A stretch of DNA of 6,652 bases from Microcoleaceae cyanobacterium UBA11344 (GTDB lineage: Bacteria; Cyanobacteriota; Cyanobacteriia; Cyanobacteriales; Microcoleaceae), in assembly GCA_003483675.1 (NCBI GenBank), contig DMYK01000616.1, forward strand, positions 1 through 6,652, written 5' to 3'. Shown piece by piece: positions 4,624 to 6,652 of this stretch (positions are counted from its first letter, which is position 1; each line of letters begins with the position of its first letter). The position numbers were made by a program, and so were the translations under genes. The notes under the pieces are model-generated. The model did not search any database, was not told the origin of the DNA, and saw only the letters and a program-made list of their open reading frames with translations.

Positions 4624-5628
4624 ATGGACGCTGCATTGTTTTTGGAAAAATTGGCGAAACAGCAAGCTGAGGCTGAGGTGGTTCTGGATGTTTCGGCGGT
4701 AGTGCCAGTGTATAATGAGGTGGAAAGTTTGCCTCATTTGATTGAGGCGATCGCCACTTCGATCAAAGCATCTGGACTCAGTTATCAAATTATTTGCGTG
4801 GATGATGGTTCAAAAGACGGTTCTGCTGAACTTCTCCAACAGTTAGCTAGCAGTCGCGATGACCTTTGTGCAGTAATTTTACGCCGCAATTATGGGCAAA
4901 CTGCGGCCATGTCGGCGGGTTTCGATCGTGCTCGTGGTCGTGCTATTGTGACGCTAGACGGCGATTTGCAAAATGACCCGGCTGACATTCCGCTATTGTT
5001 GGCAAAGTTAGATGAAGGCTACGATTTAGTTAGCGGTTGGCGGAAAAATCGGCAAGATCATACTATTAGCCGCCTGATTCCTTCTAAAATGGCTAACTGG
5101 CTAATTGGCCGCGTTACAGGCGTGACTTTGCATGACTACGGCTGTTCTTTGAAAGCTTATCGATCGGAGTTGGTGGCAGATTTGAATCTCTACGGGGAAT
5201 TGCACCGATTTTTGCCAGCTTTGGCATTTATTGAAGGGGCGAGAATTGCGGAACTGCCGGTGCGACACCATGCCCGCCGTTTTGGTAAAAGTAAGTATGG
5301 GATTTGGCGGACTTTTCGGGTGTTGATGGATTTGCTGACTATTTCTTTTATGAAGAAGTTCTTAACTCGACCGATGCACGTTTTTGGACTTTTGGGAATG
5401 AGTTCTATGGCTTTGGGAACGGTTTTAGGGATTTATTTGACTTTCCTGAAATTGGCTTTTGGTCAAAGTATTGGCAATCGTCCTTTGCTGATTTTGGCTG
5501 TGGTTTTGCTGTTGACTGGCGTGCAGTTATTTTGTTTTGGTTTGTTGGCAGAAGTGATGATGCGGACTTATTATGAATCCCAGGGGAAACCAATTTATCG
5601 GGTACGTGAGGTGTTTGGTTATAAGTAA
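4624..5628 (+). CDS. GtrB/DPM1-like polyprenyl-phosphate glycosyltransferase (GT2)
   Basis: 334 residues from the ATG at 4624. GT-A glycosyltransferase family 2 of the dolichol/undecaprenyl-phosphate sugar transferase type, which loads a sugar from a nucleotide donor onto a polyprenyl phosphate at the cytoplasmic face of the membrane. Seen: VPVYNE (27-32), VDDGS (59-63), the metal-binding DGDLQNDP (112-119), DYGCSLKAYR (171-180), LHRFLPALAF (193-202), the basic RRFGKSKYG (218-226), and two C-terminal membrane segments (about 252-277 and 287-312) followed by a short tail with RVREVFGYK. This layout matches Synechocystis GtrB, a polyprenyl-phosphate glucosyltransferase; the sugar here is not proven. 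An in-frame ATG at 4555 would add 23 residues encoded by the heptamer repeat (MPNARCPMPNAH...), which do not resemble the family, so the later ATG is chosen. Neither start has a strong ribosome site. It may feed a cell-envelope glycan. Confidence 0.9.
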   Translation: MDAALFLEKLAKQQAEAEVVLDVSAVVPVYNEVESLPHLIEAIATSIKASGLSYQIICVDDGSKDGSAELLQQLASSRDDLCAVILRRNYGQTAAMSAGFDRARGRAIVTLDGDLQNDPADIPLLLAKLDEGYDLVSGWRKNRQDHTISRLIPSKMANWLIGRVTGVTLHDYGCSLKAYRSELVADLNLYGELHRFLPALAFIEGARIAELPVRHHARRFGKSKYGIWRTFRVLMDLLTISFMKKFLTRPMHVFGLLGMSSMALGTVLGIYLTFLKLAFGQSIGNRPLLILAVVLLLTGVQLFCFGLLAEVMMRTYYESQGKPIYRVREVFGYK

Positions 5629-5650
5629 CTAAATGACTTTCTTTGATATT

Positions 5651-5745
5651 CCCGATCCCCCCTAGCCCCCCTTAATAAGGGGGGGACAAGAGTATTCTCT
5701 TTCGTCACCCCCTACTCCCCTGATTAAGGGGGATTTAGGAGGATC
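5651..5745. repeat. C-run/G-run double palindrome between convergent genes
   Basis: CCCCCCTT (5666-5673) pairs with AAGGGGGG (5677-5684) around a 3-nt loop, and CCCCT (5717-5721) pairs with AGGGG (5727-5731). C-runs precede each (5657-5662, 5708-5712). It is the same type of element as the one inside the NlpC/P60 gene. It fills most of the 181-bp gap between the convergent glycosyltransferase and cysteine desulfurase genes and could impede transcription from both sides, but no T-tract marks it as a classic terminator. Nothing else is seen in this gap. Confidence 0.8.
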
Positions 5746-5809
5746 GCGCAGTTCGCTACCAACGAGAAACCAGTTAAACGAGAAAGACAGATGCGCTCAA
5801 AACTACTTT

Positions 5810-6652
5810 CTAACTCATCACTTTTTGAGCTTTTCGGAGAGATTGAATAGTTGCGATCGCGTGTTGGGAGACTGCATCTATTTCTGCTACGGTATTGAAG
5901 CGCCCAATCCCAAAGCGAATGGAAGCGTAAGCTAATTTGTCCGATCGCCCGATCGCTGCTAAAACATGAGATGGCGATATTTTCGCCGAAGTGCAAGCAG
6001 AACCGGAAGAAACCGCCGCTGCTGACTGTAACCCTAACAGCAATGCTTGACCATCAACGCCACCTACACTAACATTGAGATTCCCCGGCAATCTCTTAGT
6101 CGCGTGACCATTGATCACAATATCACCTAATTCTGCCAAATTCCCCCACAAACGCTCGCGCAAATTAACAACTCGTGCTGTTTCCGCCTCCATTTCCGCA
6201 ATTCCTAATTCCACTGCTTTAGCAAATCCGACTATTTGCGGTGTGTACAGTGTACCCGATCGCATTCCCCGTTCATGGCCGCCTCCGTGCATTTGCGGTG
6301 CTAGCTGCACTCTCGGTTTGTGGCGCCGCACGTAGAGAGCTCCAATGCCTTTTGGCCCGTAAATTTTGTGGGCTGTCAAGGACATTAAATCAATATTCAT
6401 CTCCTGCACATCGAGGGGAATTTTGCCGATCGCCTGTGCAGCATCTGTGTGGAAAAGAATGTCATTTCCGCGACATATTGCCGCAATTTCGGCGATCGGT
6501 TGAATGACACCAATTTCATTATTAGCCGTCATCACTGAAACTAAAATCGTCTCGGCCCGAATCGCTTTGATCAAATCCCCTATATCAATCAGCCCGTCAC
6601 TTTTTACTGGTAAAACAGTAATCTCAAATCCCAATTTTTCCAAATATGTACA
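5810..6652 (-). CDS. iscS: Cysteine desulfurase (NifS/IscS type), 5' end outside the window
   Basis: PLP enzyme of the class V aminotransferase fold that converts L-cysteine to L-alanine and passes persulfide sulfur to Fe-S cluster, tRNA thiolation and related pathways in the cytoplasm. The frame is open from the right edge (first residues CTYLEKLGFE) to the TAG at 5810-5812, giving 280 residues of a protein usually about 385-400 long. Visible motifs in order are TANNEIGVIQP, FHTDAAQAIGK with the PLP aspartate, SLTAHKIYGPKG with the Schiff-base lysine (codon 6365-6367), GGGHERGMRSGT, and SSGSACTS with the active-site cysteine (codon 5993-5995) in the long loop of group I enzymes. The C-terminus is complete. 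No Fe-S scaffold gene is next to it downstream. Whether it is the housekeeping IscS or a nitrogen-fixation NifS cannot be told from this fragment; the symbol is given for the type. Confidence 0.94.
   Translation of the reverse strand, partial: CTYLEKLGFEITVLPVKSDGLIDIGDLIKAIRAETILVSVMTANNEIGVIQPIAEIAAICRGNDILFHTDAAQAIGKIPLDVQEMNIDLMSLTAHKIYGPKGIGALYVRRHKPRVQLAPQMHGGGHERGMRSGTLYTPQIVGFAKAVELGIAEMEAETARVVNLRERLWGNLAELGDIVINGHATKRLPGNLNVSVGGVDGQALLLGLQSAAAVSSGSACTSAKISPSHVLAAIGRSDKLAYASIRFGIGRFNTVAEIDAVSQHAIATIQSLRKAQKVMS

Noticed and set aside
5304..5576. Second + strand frame inside the glycosyltransferase gene
   Set aside because: Out-of-frame shadow over the membrane segments, rich in Phe/Gly/Trp/Asp and without a start signal.

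Overview
The window reads as chromosomal DNA from a cyanobacterium, most likely a filamentous one. Three kinds of evidence support this. The octamer GCGATCGC (HIP1) occurs five times in 6.65 kb. Heptanucleotide tandem repeats of the STRR type sit between genes. C-run/G-run palindromes and a GGGGCAA/TTGCCCC palindrome typical of cyanobacterial intergenic DNA are present. The protein families (a GtrB-like glycosyltransferase and an SH3b-NlpC/P60 endopeptidase close to the Anabaena/Nostoc enzyme) agree with this. The species cannot be fixed from the sequence alone.

Layout from left to right: the 3' two thirds of an alanine racemase gene (alr, +), cut by the left edge; a 317-bp intergenic stretch made of small repeats and hairpins; a complete patatin-like phospholipase gene (+) with a GTG start; a tRNA-Ser(GCU) gene (+) with its own good promoter; a 260-bp stretch unusually dense in perfect palindromes, possibly the relic of a small IS200/IS605-type element; a serine hydrolase of the class A beta-lactamase fold (-); a divergently transcribed SH3b-NlpC/P60 cell-wall peptidase gene (+) that carries a repeat element inside its reading frame; a block of 14-bp and 7-bp tandem repeats; a GtrB/DPM1-like membrane glycosyltransferase gene (+); a C-run/G-run repeat region; and a group I cysteine desulfurase gene (-) cut by the right edge.

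The genes do not form one operon: strands alternate and most gaps contain repeats. Three products share a link to peptidoglycan. Alanine racemase supplies D-alanine. The NlpC/P60 enzyme should cut the gamma-D-Glu/diamino-acid bond of stem peptides. The penicillin-recognising-fold serine hydrolase is divergently paired with that endopeptidase across about 50 bp. The glycosyltransferase probably makes a polyprenyl-phosphate-linked sugar for envelope glycans. The cysteine desulfurase and the tRNA are housekeeping functions.

I see no complete new defence or mobile system. The most notable signals are the in-frame repeat insertion in the NlpC/P60 gene, the palindrome array after the tRNA, and the heptamer repeats that run into the end of one gene and the possible start of the next.
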